The translations under genes and the position numbers were made by a program. Shown here one piece after another: positions 33,794 to 41,465 of a stretch of 46,287 bases of DNA. Numbering within the stretch: position 1 is the stretch's first letter; each line of letters opens with the position of its first letter. The notes beneath the pieces are model-generated. The model did no database searches. It worked only from the letters and a program-made list of their open reading frames with translations, and was not told the origin of the DNA. This DNA is from an uncultured Eggerthella sp. (lineage in GTDB: Bacteria; Actinomycetota; Coriobacteriia; Coriobacteriales; Eggerthellaceae), in NCBI GenBank assembly GCA_902464295.1, contig CABQIW010000012.1:1-46287 (forward strand), given 5' to 3'.

Positions 33794-34882
33794 TTACTCG
33801 TGCATTTGTTCAGGATGGATATCGACAACGACCTTCATGCTGATATAAGGATTGGCCTGCGTCTCAAATGCAAGTGGCGCATCATCAAGACTGAACCGAT
33901 GGGAAACCAACTCTGCAATATTGTCGTAAGCGCCCTGCTCCATCAGCTCTAGTGTCTCTTTTACGTTGTTGCCACCTGGCGTCTTAAACTGAAGTTGCTT
34001 AAAGACCATCTCATGAAGGTTGACACCAACCAGCTCTTCGCTCGGCGCGATCAGAGAGAGCGTTCCGCCCATATGGAGCAGGTGCACTGCATTACGCAAA
34101 GCATCTTCGCCACCACAAGCATCGATCGCCACATCGGCGCAGCCACATTCACCGTGGTACCAACGACCAGTGCCCCAAATCTCTTTCACGCGTTCGCGCA
34201 CATCTTCTGTTGTCGCATTGATAACGTGATCGGCGCCGAATTTCTTTGCGAACTCAAGGCGATAATCAGATTTATCGATACTGATGACCTCAGCGCCTTT
34301 CATCTTGGCGTGTTGCATAATTGCATTTCCGATGAAGCCTGCGCCAAATACAAGGACCTTGTCGCCTTCTTTGATCTCGGTCTGTTCAACTACCGCATGA
34401 GTGAAGCTCAAAGGCTCGAGGAAGATAGCTATGGAATCTGGAATGGAATCGGGGATCTTCGTTACGCCCCCATTTCCCCCTTCAGCACGATCGAGCCAAA
34501 CATACTCGGCCAGTGCGCCTCGTTCGCCGTGGCTAGTACTACGATCAAGCGTCTTAGGGCACATCCACCACAATCCGGAGTTACAGATTTCGCAGTCGGG
34601 TTCACCACAAGGATGAGTTACCATACCCCAAGCGCGGTCTCCCGGTTTTACTGCGGTTACGTTTTCTCCAACTTCGGTTACCACGCCAACATACTCATGT
34701 CCAAATGTTCGATCTGGACGAGCTTCAATTCCGACACGGAAACAATGCAGTTCTCCTCCGCAGATCGTACAAACCGTAGGTGCGATGATCACGTCATCAG
34801 GACCCGCTTCGTGCAGCTCGCGCTCTTCAACACTCAGCTGATGCGGCCCATTATAAACAAGTGCTTTCATTTTCTTCCCCAT
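33794..34882 (-). CDS. Zinc-dependent MDR alcohol dehydrogenase (paralogue 2)
   Basis: 362 aa, first gene of the catabolic operon. Catalytic zinc ligands C41 (TICGGELH), H62-E63 (FGHEYVG); structural zinc C92, C97, C100 and C108 with CGEPDCEIC spacing. Rossmann loop LVFGAGFIGNAIMQ. It shares CGGELH, the (M)KMKA(I/L)VY start and the region after VDS/DKSDYRLE with the other MDR of the cluster, so it is a paralogue with perhaps a different alcohol position. GGGAGG lies 4 bases before ATG 34882. The promoter at 34908-34936 drives it. Confidence 0.92.
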   Translation of the reverse strand: MGKKMKALVYNGPHQLSVEERELHEAGPDDVIIAPTVCTICGGELHCFRVGIEARPDRTFGHEYVGVVTEVGENVTAVKPGDRAWGMVTHPCGEPDCEICNSGLWWMCPKTLDRSTSHGERGALAEYVWLDRAEGGNGGVTKIPDSIPDSIAIFLEPLSFTHAVVEQTEIKEGDKVLVFGAGFIGNAIMQHAKMKGAEVISIDKSDYRLEFAKKFGADHVINATTEDVRERVKEIWGTGRWYHGECGCADVAIDACGGEDALRNAVHLLHMGGTLSLIAPSEELVGVNLHEMVFKQLQFKTPGGNNVKETLELMEQGAYDNIAELVSHRFSLDDAPLAFETQANPYISMKVVVDIHPEQMHE

Positions 34883-34907
34883 TGATCCTCCCTCAAATCA
34901 GACAATT

Positions 34908-34936
34908 CTTATATACTTACTTTTGTTTTTTGTGAA
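34908..34936 (-). promoter_or_regulatory. Sigma70-type promoter of the reductase operon
   Basis: On the minus strand: -35 TTCACA (34931-34936, 5/6 to consensus), a 17-bp spacer, and -10 TATAAG (34908-34913, 5/6). It lies 25 bp before the first MDR gene and is oriented towards it. No similar promoter is seen between the next six genes. Confidence 0.75.
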
Positions 34937-35151
34937 TCTGAAATAAGACACAGCTATCTAAAGGCGCCTTGCGCATCCTTTCATAAAATGGTTAGTTGTT
35001 TTGCGTTTTTAGATTAGAAGACCCTTTTCAATCCACACTTAGATAGTACGGATATCTCATCTATTAAAAAAGACATTTTGTAGTATATTAACTACTATTA
35101 TTTCCATATATAATAGAGAGCATACTGTTCAATAGACCAAAGTGGCATGTG
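34937..35151. promoter_or_regulatory. AT-rich divergent control region
   Basis: Between the reductase operon (-) and the AraC-type genes (+). It contains inverted copies of CTATCTAA (34954-34961) and TTAGATAG (35039-35046), a GTAGT-6-ACTAC repeat (35080-35095), a GGCGCC palindrome near 34963, and a perfect TATAAT at 35109-35114 that could be the -10 of the regulator pair, without a good -35 at 17 bp. These are candidate sites for the tandem-domain AraC protein; none is proven. Confidence 0.5.
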
Positions 35152-35652
35152 ATGAATGAACCTGATGTTGTATTGAATAAGTCTTACCGATCCTTCACGT
35201 CTTTTTCCTCGTATCAAAACGCGTCTCTTGTTTTGATTCTCATAACCTACGGAACAGGAAAGCTGTTTTTAAATGGGACAGCCAGTAATCTCAAGCGTGG
35301 TTCACTCTGCTTTCTTACTCCTTTTGATAGCTTTCTTTTTGAAGCAGATAGCGATAGCAAAATGCAGGCATGGGTCATCGAGTTCAGCTCAAGCTTCATG
35401 CTTGATTTTCTAGCCGATCCTTTTATAGATCTTTTCACCTTTCAGGTATTGAGGGAAAAGAATGAAATTGCACAACTTAATAACGATATCGCACTTGAAG
35501 CAAGCACGATGATAGAGAGTCTTTTGCCAGAACCCTGTGATGGCACGATTGCTGAATACCTGCATAACAGAAACGTTCTGCATTTCCTTTTTTCACTAGC
35601 AAATAGAAGTATTGCCAATATCGCTCCGCAGATTGGAAGTGATAATCAATGA
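35152..35652 (+). CDS. Stand-alone AraC-type sensor (cupin-like) domain protein
   Basis: 166 aa. The sequence resembles only the N-terminal effector-binding half of AraC proteins (LKRGSLCFLTPFDSFLFEAD, QAWVIEFSSSFM), followed by a helical part, and ends before any helix-turn-helix. No metal-type His cluster is seen. Its stop overlaps the start of the full AraC regulator (ATGA at 35649-35652), so the two are coupled and may be made in similar amounts. ATG 35152 is preferred over a GTG three bases earlier. It is probably a ligand-sensing partner or a decayed half of an ancestral regulator; I cannot tell which. Confidence 0.7.
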   Translation: MNEPDVVLNKSYRSFTSFSSYQNASLVLILITYGTGKLFLNGTASNLKRGSLCFLTPFDSFLFEADSDSKMQAWVIEFSSSFMLDFLADPFIDLFTFQVLREKNEIAQLNNDIALEASTMIESLLPEPCDGTIAEYLHNRNVLHFLFSLANRSIANIAPQIGSDNQ

Positions 35653-36908
35653 GCACATATGATTCTTCCACGCCGTTTTCTGTTCATTTCGACAAGACAA
35701 ATCAGCTGGATAGATCACTTCCCCTGTCTCCTTTTGAGTTCAATGCCGTATGCAGTAGCGGCATATTCGACATACCCCCTCATCGTCATAACCATATTGA
35801 GTTGATGATCGTCGAATCTCAAGCAGCAGTCCACAGGATCAACGGACAAGAGTATCCTGCAACGCAAGATAGCTTATGCATAATAATGCCTCACCGGGTT
35901 CATAGCCTCAAAAATGACAAGGATTCTTATGTCACTGCGCTATTCGTCGATTTTGACATAGGCTTCCTCTTATCACGCATCAAGAATAAAACGCTATTGA
36001 GAAATGCTTTCGAAATACTCAATGGATCTTCGCCTTGCCTGAAATGTTCTGAACGCGAATATCAAGAGATTCGAGAGATCATGCGTTCGCTAGTACGAAG
36101 CTTTGACGAACATCCTGGCCTACCAGCATCTCCCATCGATCAATATCTCATCACTTGTCTTATCGAAAAAGCTCTTTCACTTTGCGTTGATGAAAGACCT
36201 GTCTCCAAACAATGGCAGATACCTGCTTATCTTTTGCAGCACTTTAACGAAGACATCACCGTTAAAGCGTTGGCGCAAAGCATTGGATGGAGTACAGGTT
36301 CTCTTGATCGATTCTTCGAAAAGGAGTTTGGCCAAACATGCTCGAAGGTACTCGCCGGCATTCGCATGGGCTTTGCTGGATCGCTCTTGCTGGCTTATCC
36401 ATCTATGACCATCAAAATGATCGCGGAAGAATGCGGCATCCCCTCTGAAAGTACTTTTTACCGTTTGTTCAAAGACCATTATGGAATGGCGCCAAAAGAG
36501 TATCGAAAACAAATGCTAAAACGCTTCTTTGATAAAGCTGATGATGCGCTGCCTATAGTCTTAAATCATGAGTTGCTCTTGGATATCTACATGCACCACG
36601 GAGAGCGAATGACCCTGAAATCATTCTCACAAGAAAAAGGACTCAATGCTATTCAGTTTAAAAACGATTTCGATCACTGTATGGGAGAAAGCTTTTCACG
36701 CTATGTGGAGGATATTCGAATCCTTCATGCTAAGAACATCTTGAGCATGACTTCTTTACCGATTGACAAAGTCGGACAACTAGTGGGATACCCCCAAACG
36801 AGATCCTTCAACCGCGCTTTTCTTAAGAAAACTGGTGATACTCCTGGCGCCTATCGTAAGCGTTTCAAAGCTCTTTTTGAACAAAGCGATAACTTGCCTC
36901 TCAAATAA
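35649..36908 (+). CDS. AraC-type regulator with two tandem HTH domains
   Basis: 419 aa against about 280-300 for the family. Residues 30-180: cupin-like sensor with PPHRHNHIE (H45, H47, H49) and MPHRVHSL. Residues 190-290: a complete AraC DNA-binding domain (ITVKALAQSIGWSTGSLDRF ... FYRLFKDHYGMAPKEYRK). Residues 305-408: a second AraC domain (MTLKSFSQEKGLNAIQFKND ... SFNRAFLKKTGDTPGAYRKR). Each AraC domain holds two HTHs, so four HTHs are present. It starts inside the stop of the sensor gene and ends in a strong bidirectional terminator. Divergent from the reductase operon, so it likely controls it. Confidence 0.9.
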   Translation: MSTYDSSTPFSVHFDKTNQLDRSLPLSPFEFNAVCSSGIFDIPPHRHNHIELMIVESQAAVHRINGQEYPATQDSLCIIMPHRVHSLKNDKDSYVTALFVDFDIGFLLSRIKNKTLLRNAFEILNGSSPCLKCSEREYQEIREIMRSLVRSFDEHPGLPASPIDQYLITCLIEKALSLCVDERPVSKQWQIPAYLLQHFNEDITVKALAQSIGWSTGSLDRFFEKEFGQTCSKVLAGIRMGFAGSLLLAYPSMTIKMIAEECGIPSESTFYRLFKDHYGMAPKEYRKQMLKRFFDKADDALPIVLNHELLLDIYMHHGERMTLKSFSQEKGLNAIQFKNDFDHCMGESFSRYVEDIRILHAKNILSMTSLPIDKVGQLVGYPQTRSFNRAFLKKTGDTPGAYRKRFKALFEQSDNLPLK

Positions 36909-36943
36909 AAGAGGCTGGTCATTATGAACCGACCAGCCTCTTT
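36908..36943. terminator. Strong bidirectional terminator
   Basis: A 13-bp perfect inverted repeat (AAAGAGGCTGGTC, 36908-36920, with its complement at 36931-36943) and a 10-base loop. On the plus strand TTT is part of the stem and ends the AraC-type gene; on the minus strand TTTTATTT follows and ends the lgt-desulfoferrodoxin unit. Confidence 0.88.
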
Positions 36944-36970
36944 AGAGAGCAATGCTCTGCCTTGCAGTAC

Positions 36971-37351
36971 TTAGACCTCCTTGACCCACAGGCCATGGAT
37001 GTTGCAGTAATCGTACGCTGCGATAGGGTTCTCACCTGGTGCGAGCGCAAATTCAGCCTCGGGCGCATCGCCAGGATTCAGCTTCGCATACTGGAAGCCA
37101 CGGTTCGTCTCAAGCACGATCATGGTGATCCAGTGCGTATCGATCATAGGATGTGGCTCTTCGCCAACCTTCACGCGCACCACGCCATCAACGAAATCGA
37201 TAACGGGAATGTGCTTCTCGTGAGAAGCCTCGACGCTATCGGGCACCAATTCGCTCATCTTTTCGCCACAGCAGAACAGCGCTGGACCTTCGTCAAAAAG
37301 CTTCACCGCGATATTGCCGCAATGTTCACATTTGAAGAACTGAAGTTTCAT
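36971..37351 (-). CDS. dfx: Desulfoferrodoxin (superoxide reductase, two-iron type)
   Basis: 126 aa. Reduces superoxide to hydrogen peroxide in anaerobes. Centre I (desulforedoxin-like FeS4): C8, C11, C27, C28. Centre II (Fe-His4-Cys): H47 in ASHEKHIP, H67 (PHPM), H73 (DTHWI), C116 and H119 (YCNIHG); E45-K46 sit at the Glu-Lys positions that act in catalysis. GAGGAGGAATAAC precedes ATG 37351. It begins 1 bp after lgt, so it shares its transcript. Presence fits an air-sensitive gut or rumen organism. Confidence 0.96.
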   Translation of the reverse strand: MKLQFFKCEHCGNIAVKLFDEGPALFCCGEKMSELVPDSVEASHEKHIPVIDFVDGVVRVKVGEEPHPMIDTHWITMIVLETNRGFQYAKLNPGDAPEAEFALAPGENPIAAYDYCNIHGLWVKEV

Positions 37352-37352
37352 G

Positions 37353-38189
37353 TTATTCCTCCTCATTCACTAATGAATACGGCCCTTCTTGCGGCCGCTT
37401 CGTTACACAGGCATATATAAGCACAATCGCCCCCGCCACAATGAGCGGAATCGAAAGAAGTTGCCCCATCGTAAACCAATCTCCAAGCAGGTAGCCGATC
37501 TGTGCATCAGGCTGACGAATGAATTCGACCAGGAAGCGGAAGATGCCATAGCCCACCAAAAAGGTGCCGATGTAAGTTCCGCGCGGAAAGGGCGGCTTCT
37601 TGAACGACATCGCGAACAGGATGATGAAGAGCACCGCTCCTTCGAGCAGCGCCTCGTAGAGCTGGCTCGGATGGCGCGGCATCATTCCTGCCGAGCCGCC
37701 GAACACCACGCCCCAAGGCAGATCGGTGGGCGCGCCCCAAAGTTCGCCATTGACGAAGTTCGCGCAACGGCCGAAGAACAACCCGATCGGCACACCGATG
37801 ATGGCTACATCGAGCAGCGAAAGATAGGGCATCTTGATGATCTTCGCCGCCACGATGCCAGCGAGCAGTGCGCCCACTAATCCCCCATGGAAGCTCATGC
37901 CGCCATTCGCGAAATTCAGCACCTCGAGCGGGTGCGCCGCATAGAAGGGACCCTTGTAAACGAGCACATAACCCAGGCGCCCACCGATGACCACGCCCAC
38001 CATCGCGCAGATGATGACCACACAAATGTTCTCGAAATCGAAGCGCATCTTCCAGCGCTTGCCCACGAAGTAGATGACCACGGCCGCCAGCAGAAAGCCA
38101 AGCGCGTAAGCAATGCCGTACCAACGCGCCGAAAACGGGCCGATCGAAAAAGCTATGGGGTCAAGTGTTTGGTAGAGATCGTTGAGCAT
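37353..38189 (-). CDS. lgt: Prolipoprotein diacylglyceryl transferase
   Basis: 278 aa, about seven membrane helices. Transfers diacylglyceryl to the lipobox cysteine of lipoproteins. The signature is GRCANFVNGELWG, and the conserved MSFHGGLVG (His at the active-site face) and RHPSQLYEALLEG are present. ATG 38189 has no Shine-Dalgarno at normal spacing; instead a TATAAT box ends 6 bases upstream, so translation is probably from a leaderless mRNA. One substrate, the lipobox protein at 17161-17910, is in this window. Confidence 0.97.
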   Translation of the reverse strand: MLNDLYQTLDPIAFSIGPFSARWYGIAYALGFLLAAVVIYFVGKRWKMRFDFENICVVIICAMVGVVIGGRLGYVLVYKGPFYAAHPLEVLNFANGGMSFHGGLVGALLAGIVAAKIIKMPYLSLLDVAIIGVPIGLFFGRCANFVNGELWGAPTDLPWGVVFGGSAGMMPRHPSQLYEALLEGAVLFIILFAMSFKKPPFPRGTYIGTFLVGYGIFRFLVEFIRQPDAQIGYLLGDWFTMGQLLSIPLIVAGAIVLIYACVTKRPQEGPYSLVNEEE

Positions 38190-38195
38190 GCTCCC

Positions 38196-38224
38196 ATTAT
38201 AAGCATTGAACCGAGCGCTCCCAA
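38196..38224 (-). promoter_or_regulatory. Near-consensus promoter giving a leaderless lgt mRNA
   Basis: On the minus strand: -35 TTGGGA (38219-38224, 4/6), a 17-bp spacer, and -10 TATAAT (38196-38201, 6/6). Six bases separate the -10 box from the A of ATG 38189, so the expected start site is the initiation codon itself. Confidence 0.75.
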
Positions 38225-38315
38225 GGTCACCAGCTGAATGGAGCGATGAAGGCGATCCATGAGGTCATCATGGCCAGAACGCAGGGGCGAGCACGCGATC
38301 AGAACGCCCAGAGCG

Positions 38316-38543
38316 CTATTCGACCTTGCGTCCCATGCCGGCATCCACTTCAGCAGCTGCCTGGTATACGTCGGGATAGAGTACGGGAGGGATGTTCGCC
38401 ACCGTGGATACGGTTTGGTTGCAATGATTGCAATATACCGTGAAGAGCGCCTGCGTATTGCTCAAGACCATCATGGACGTATACGCACGCAGATCGAGAT
38501 CCTTGATGCCGCAATTCGGGCATTTGACTAGAACATCATCCAT
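38316..38543 (-). CDS. Small zinc-ribbon protein
   Basis: 75 aa. Two CxxC pairs: KCPNCG at residue 8-11 and YCNHCN at about residue 38-41, the spacing of a zinc ribbon, followed by a hydrophilic tail (VDAGMGRKVE). Function unknown. GAGGAGG lies 7 bases before ATG 38543. It lies between lgt and a Cys-rich gene on the same strand. Confidence 0.7.
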   Translation of the reverse strand: MDDVLVKCPNCGIKDLDLRAYTSMMVLSNTQALFTVYCNHCNQTVSTVANIPPVLYPDVYQAAAEVDAGMGRKVE

Positions 38544-38660
38544 GGCTGACCTCCTCTTACGCGCTGCACACCATGCGTTGCATCTGTCTATCGAGCGTGC
38601 CTTCATTATCGAAGAACTCCGCTCGATTCAAGAGGTCAGCTGCCGATTGATGCCGAATCG

Positions 38661-38915
38661 CTACTTGGCTGTTTCACTTTCCAGCACGGGCGCGTTCGTA
38701 AGGAAGAACTCGCAGAATTGGCAGATGTCCTTCATGCAGTGTTCACGGTCAAGGTCGACGCGGAATATGAGCGCTGGATCCATGGTCACGTGATGAGTGG
38801 GACGATGGCAAGCAGCAAAATGACAGTCGGCCGGACAGCGTTCACCGGGTGTATTGTGCGGGCAGCGCGACATCATCTCTTCGTCGCAGCCGCGTGTTTC
38901 CCAACAAAATGCCAT
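38661..38915 (-). CDS. Cysteine-rich small protein
   Basis: 84 aa with nine cysteines, arranged as FCWETRGCDEEMMSRCPHN, ERCPADCHFAAC and EHCMKDICQFC. The clustering suggests metal (Zn or Fe-S) binding. No family name can be given with confidence. AAAGG lies 8 bases before ATG 38915. Neighbours are a zinc-ribbon gene and, beyond a terminator, the NifU-like scaffold, so an Fe-S or metal-handling link is possible but only by position. Confidence 0.7.
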   Translation of the reverse strand: MAFCWETRGCDEEMMSRCPHNTPGERCPADCHFAACHRPTHHVTMDPALIFRVDLDREHCMKDICQFCEFFLTNAPVLESETAK

Positions 38916-38936
38916 AGGACAAACCTTTCATGAGAT

Positions 38937-38964
38937 GAAAAAGCGCCGCAACAGGGCGGCGCTT
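38937..38964 (-). terminator. Terminator after the NifU-like gene
   Basis: AAGCGCCGC (38956-38964 on the minus strand) pairs with GCGGCGCTT (38941-38949) over a 6-base loop, followed on that strand by TTTT (38937-38940). It ends the NifU-like unit before the Cys-rich gene. Confidence 0.85.
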
Positions 38965-38985
38965 CAGTGCGTACGTTTGCTACTG

Positions 38986-39216
38986 CTACTGTGCTGGCAC
39001 AACCTTAGTAACGCCCGGGATGCGCTCCTTCAGGATGCGCTCAACGCCATTGGCTAAGGTCATCTGAGACATGGGGCAACCCTTGCAAGCGCCCTGCAGC
39101 TCAACGGTGACCACGCCATCGTCGCTCACATCGACGAGCGCAACATCGCCGCCATCGGCCTGAAGAGAGGGACGGATAAGTTCGAGCACTGCAGCTACAT
39201 CGGATTTTTCTACCAT
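38986..39216 (-). CDS. NifU-like Fe-S scaffold (C-terminal domain)
   Basis: 76 aa. The compact NifU C-terminal domain: LELIRPSLQADGGDVALVDV, then the C44-x2-C47 pair in GACKGCPMS that holds an Fe-S cluster for transfer, and the helix LANGVERILKERIPGV. Clear AAGGAG before ATG 39216. Fe-S proteins in this window (two OYEs, the family-4 UDG) are possible clients. Confidence 0.95.
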   Translation of the reverse strand: MVEKSDVAAVLELIRPSLQADGGDVALVDVSDDGVVTVELQGACKGCPMSQMTLANGVERILKERIPGVTKVVPAQ

Positions 39217-39249
39217 GATAGTCTCCTTAATTGCTTTGATTCGAGCCGA

Positions 39250-39930
39250 CTATTCGGCTGAAGATTCTTGTTCCTTACTTCTCGCTGCCATTCTATCACG
39301 CACGATCTGTCCCACCTGTTTAAAATCGGATATCAGCACATCTCGCTTAGAACGATCATAGATCGCAGCCGCAGGATGGAACGTGGGCAGCACCAAAAAG
39401 CGCCCTGCCTGCTGGACAGTGCCGCGCAAGCGCGTGATGCCTACCGTCGTACGCAGGATGAATTGCGTGGCGAAATTACCGAGCGTGACGATAACATCGG
39501 GGTTGATGATCTTGGTCTGCGCACGCAGATACGGAGCGCACGCCTCGATCTCGTGCGGTTGAGGATTGCGGTTTGCGGGCGGCCTGCACTTGAGCACGTT
39601 CGCGATGAAGATATCCTCGCGCTTAAGACCAGCGTCCTCGAGCAGTTCGTTCAGGAACTTCCCCGCCGCGCCCACGAACGGCTCACCCTGCAAATCTTCG
39701 TTCTTTCCGGGCGCCTCGCCAATCACGAGAATACGTGCGTGCGGATTGCCGGAGCCGAACACGATCTTCGTGCGCGTTTCGCACAGATCGCACTTGGTAC
39801 ACCCCTCCACCAGAGCGTGCAGCTCATCGAGCGTTTCGGCAGGCGCGATCGGCGCAGCCTTACGTGCGGACACAGGCTGAGGTTGTGCGTACTGCAAATG
39901 CTTAGTCACCAGGTCTTTTTCGTCATTCAT
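39250..39930 (-). CDS. Family-4 uracil-DNA glycosylase (4Fe-4S)
   Basis: 226 aa. Removes uracil from DNA. Four cysteines for the cluster lie in CTKCDLC, KCRPP and CAPYL. Active-site blocks: GEAPGKNEDLQGEPFVG (residue after GEAPG coordinates catalysis in family 4) and LPTFHPAAAI. The N-terminal 35 residues are extra and probably flexible. AAGGAG lies 6 bases before ATG 39930; the longer open frame starts at 39966 and would place that site inside the gene. Confidence 0.93.
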   Translation of the reverse strand: MNDEKDLVTKHLQYAQPQPVSARKAAPIAPAETLDELHALVEGCTKCDLCETRTKIVFGSGNPHARILVIGEAPGKNEDLQGEPFVGAAGKFLNELLEDAGLKREDIFIANVLKCRPPANRNPQPHEIEACAPYLRAQTKIINPDVIVTLGNFATQFILRTTVGITRLRGTVQQAGRFLVLPTFHPAAAIYDRSKRDVLISDFKQVGQIVRDRMAARSKEQESSAE

Positions 39931-40020
39931 AGTTGGCTCCTTGAAAGAGATAAGAGCTCGACGCAAGGCAAGGGCGCGAAACGAAGCAGACGCGTTGCCA
40001 CTCTACCGTTTCACGTGCTC

Positions 40021-41298
40021 CTATACGTAGTAGCGCGGCATGCGGTGGGAAAGCCCGATCGTTACTTCGTGCTGGATCGTTCCCGCCTTGCGCGCCATCG
40101 TATCGATCGAAGTATCGACATGCGCGTTCGGTCCCGCGATCTGCACCACATCGCCGATCTGCGGATCGAGCGTTGGCTGGCCCACGCGCGAACGGATGTC
40201 GACCTCGAACATGCATTGATCCATGCAGATGTTGCCCACCTGCGCCACAGCGCGATCCTTATAGGCAAACTTGATCTGGCCAGAAAGCAAGCGGATGAGA
40301 CCATCGGCATAACCAAGGGGTACTGTGCAGATCTTCACGCTGCCAGGGCTACGATAGTTCATGCCGTAGCTCACGCCTTCGCTCATCGGAACCTGCATAA
40401 CGTTCGTGATGCGCGCGAACACGCTCATGGCGGGGCGCAGCGTGATGATGCGATGCGTGTCGTTCGCTGGCTGATAGCCGTAGAGCGAAATGCCCAAGCG
40501 CGCCATGTCGAAATGCGTTTTCGGGAAGCGATAGATGGCCGCTGAGTTGTCGCAATGAACGATGCCAGGGTTGATGCCCGCGGCCTCGAGCGCGCGCATG
40601 CTCTCGACGAAACGGTTGATCTGGATCTGGAAATCGAGCGTTTCAGCGGCATCGGCGGTTGCGAAGTGCGTGAAGCATCCCTGCAGATCGAGCGCCCGAT
40701 GGAAGCTGATCTGCGAGATGAACTCTACCACCTGATCGTGACGCACGCCAATGCGGTTCATGCCCGTGTTGATGGCCAGGTGAAACGGTGCTTTTAGGTT
40801 GTGCGCGTCGGCGATCTCGGCGTAGTTGATCGCAAAGTCGGACGTGTATACCGAAGGGATGATGCGATAGTGCAGCAGCAGCGGCACGCTCTCGATGGGC
40901 GGCTCCGCCAGAAGCAGAATAGGTTCGCGGAAATCCGCCTTGCGCAGCTCGATGCCCTCGTCCACCGTTGCCACGCCCAAATACGATGCGCCAGCAGCCG
41001 TTGCGATCTTCGCCACCTCGTTGGCTCCGTGCCCATAGGCATCAGCTTTCACCACCGCCATGAGGCGACAACGCTGCCCGAGCAATCGACGCGTTTCGGA
41101 AACGTTGTACTGAATGGCGCTGCGGCTTACCTCGACCCACGACCAACGGCGATCCTTCTCGGGAATGCGCGCGAGCGCTTCCTCGCTGAAACCCTCGTTC
41201 TTGGCATCTTCCTGCGCTTCGATGTTGCGCGAGTACTGATAGCCACCATTACGGTTCTTGAATGAATGGGCGGTAAAGCCGTTGAAAGATACGTCCAC
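40021..41298 (-). CDS. alr: Alanine racemase
   Basis: 425 aa. Makes D-alanine for the cell wall. PLP lysine in VVKADAYGHG, PLP-site Tyr in SYGMNYRSPG, and the C-terminal domain ICMDQCMFEVD. About 50 residues precede the first usual strand (RWSWVEVSRSAIQYN), so the N terminus is longer than in typical Alr. I start at GTG 41298: AAAGGA lies 6 bases upstream, and a TATACT -10-like box (41327-41332) places the promoter inside the longer open frame to 41466. Confidence 0.93.
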   Translation of the reverse strand: MDVSFNGFTAHSFKNRNGGYQYSRNIEAQEDAKNEGFSEEALARIPEKDRRWSWVEVSRSAIQYNVSETRRLLGQRCRLMAVVKADAYGHGANEVAKIATAAGASYLGVATVDEGIELRKADFREPILLLAEPPIESVPLLLHYRIIPSVYTSDFAINYAEIADAHNLKAPFHLAINTGMNRIGVRHDQVVEFISQISFHRALDLQGCFTHFATADAAETLDFQIQINRFVESMRALEAAGINPGIVHCDNSAAIYRFPKTHFDMARLGISLYGYQPANDTHRIITLRPAMSVFARITNVMQVPMSEGVSYGMNYRSPGSVKICTVPLGYADGLIRLLSGQIKFAYKDRAVAQVGNICMDQCMFEVDIRSRVGQPTLDPQIGDVVQIAGPNAHVDTSIDTMARKAGTIQHEVTIGLSHRMPRYYV

Positions 41299-41419
41299 AA
41301 GCGATCCTTTTGTCGTTTCTTCTTGTAGTATACCCGCTCGCGCGCAGCGAACCGCAGAGGCAACGGCTGCGGATGAAAAAAGTTCGCGCATGATGAAAGC
41401 CTCAGTCGAGCTCCAACAA

Positions 41420-41452
41420 AAAGGACCAGCGCCCTTTGAGCACTGGTCCTTT
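41420..41452 (-). terminator. Terminator after enolase
   Basis: AAAGGACCAG (41443-41452 on the minus strand) pairs with CTGGTCCTTT (41420-41429), followed on that strand by TTGTTGG after the stem's T run. It lies 67 bp after the eno stop. Confidence 0.8.
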
Positions 41453-41465
41453 GATCGTCTTTGCA

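Noticed and set aside
25073..34882. An equol (daidzein to equol) gene set
   Set aside because: One OYE resembles daidzein reductase in architecture, but the SDR reductases of that pathway are absent.
25073..36908. A true bile-acid bai operon
   Set aside because: No CoA ligase (BaiB), CoA transferase (BaiF) or SDR (BaiA) is present, and the dehydrogenases are zinc MDRs. Only the general chemistry is similar.
35649..36908. Tandem AraC domains as an assembly artefact of two genes
   Set aside because: The frame is continuous, both domains carry complete but clearly different motifs, and a sensible linker separates them.
39268..40545. Long plus-strand ORF (425 aa) over the UDG and alr genes
   Set aside because: Arg/His-rich low-complexity shadow of two well-identified minus-strand genes; no domain seen.
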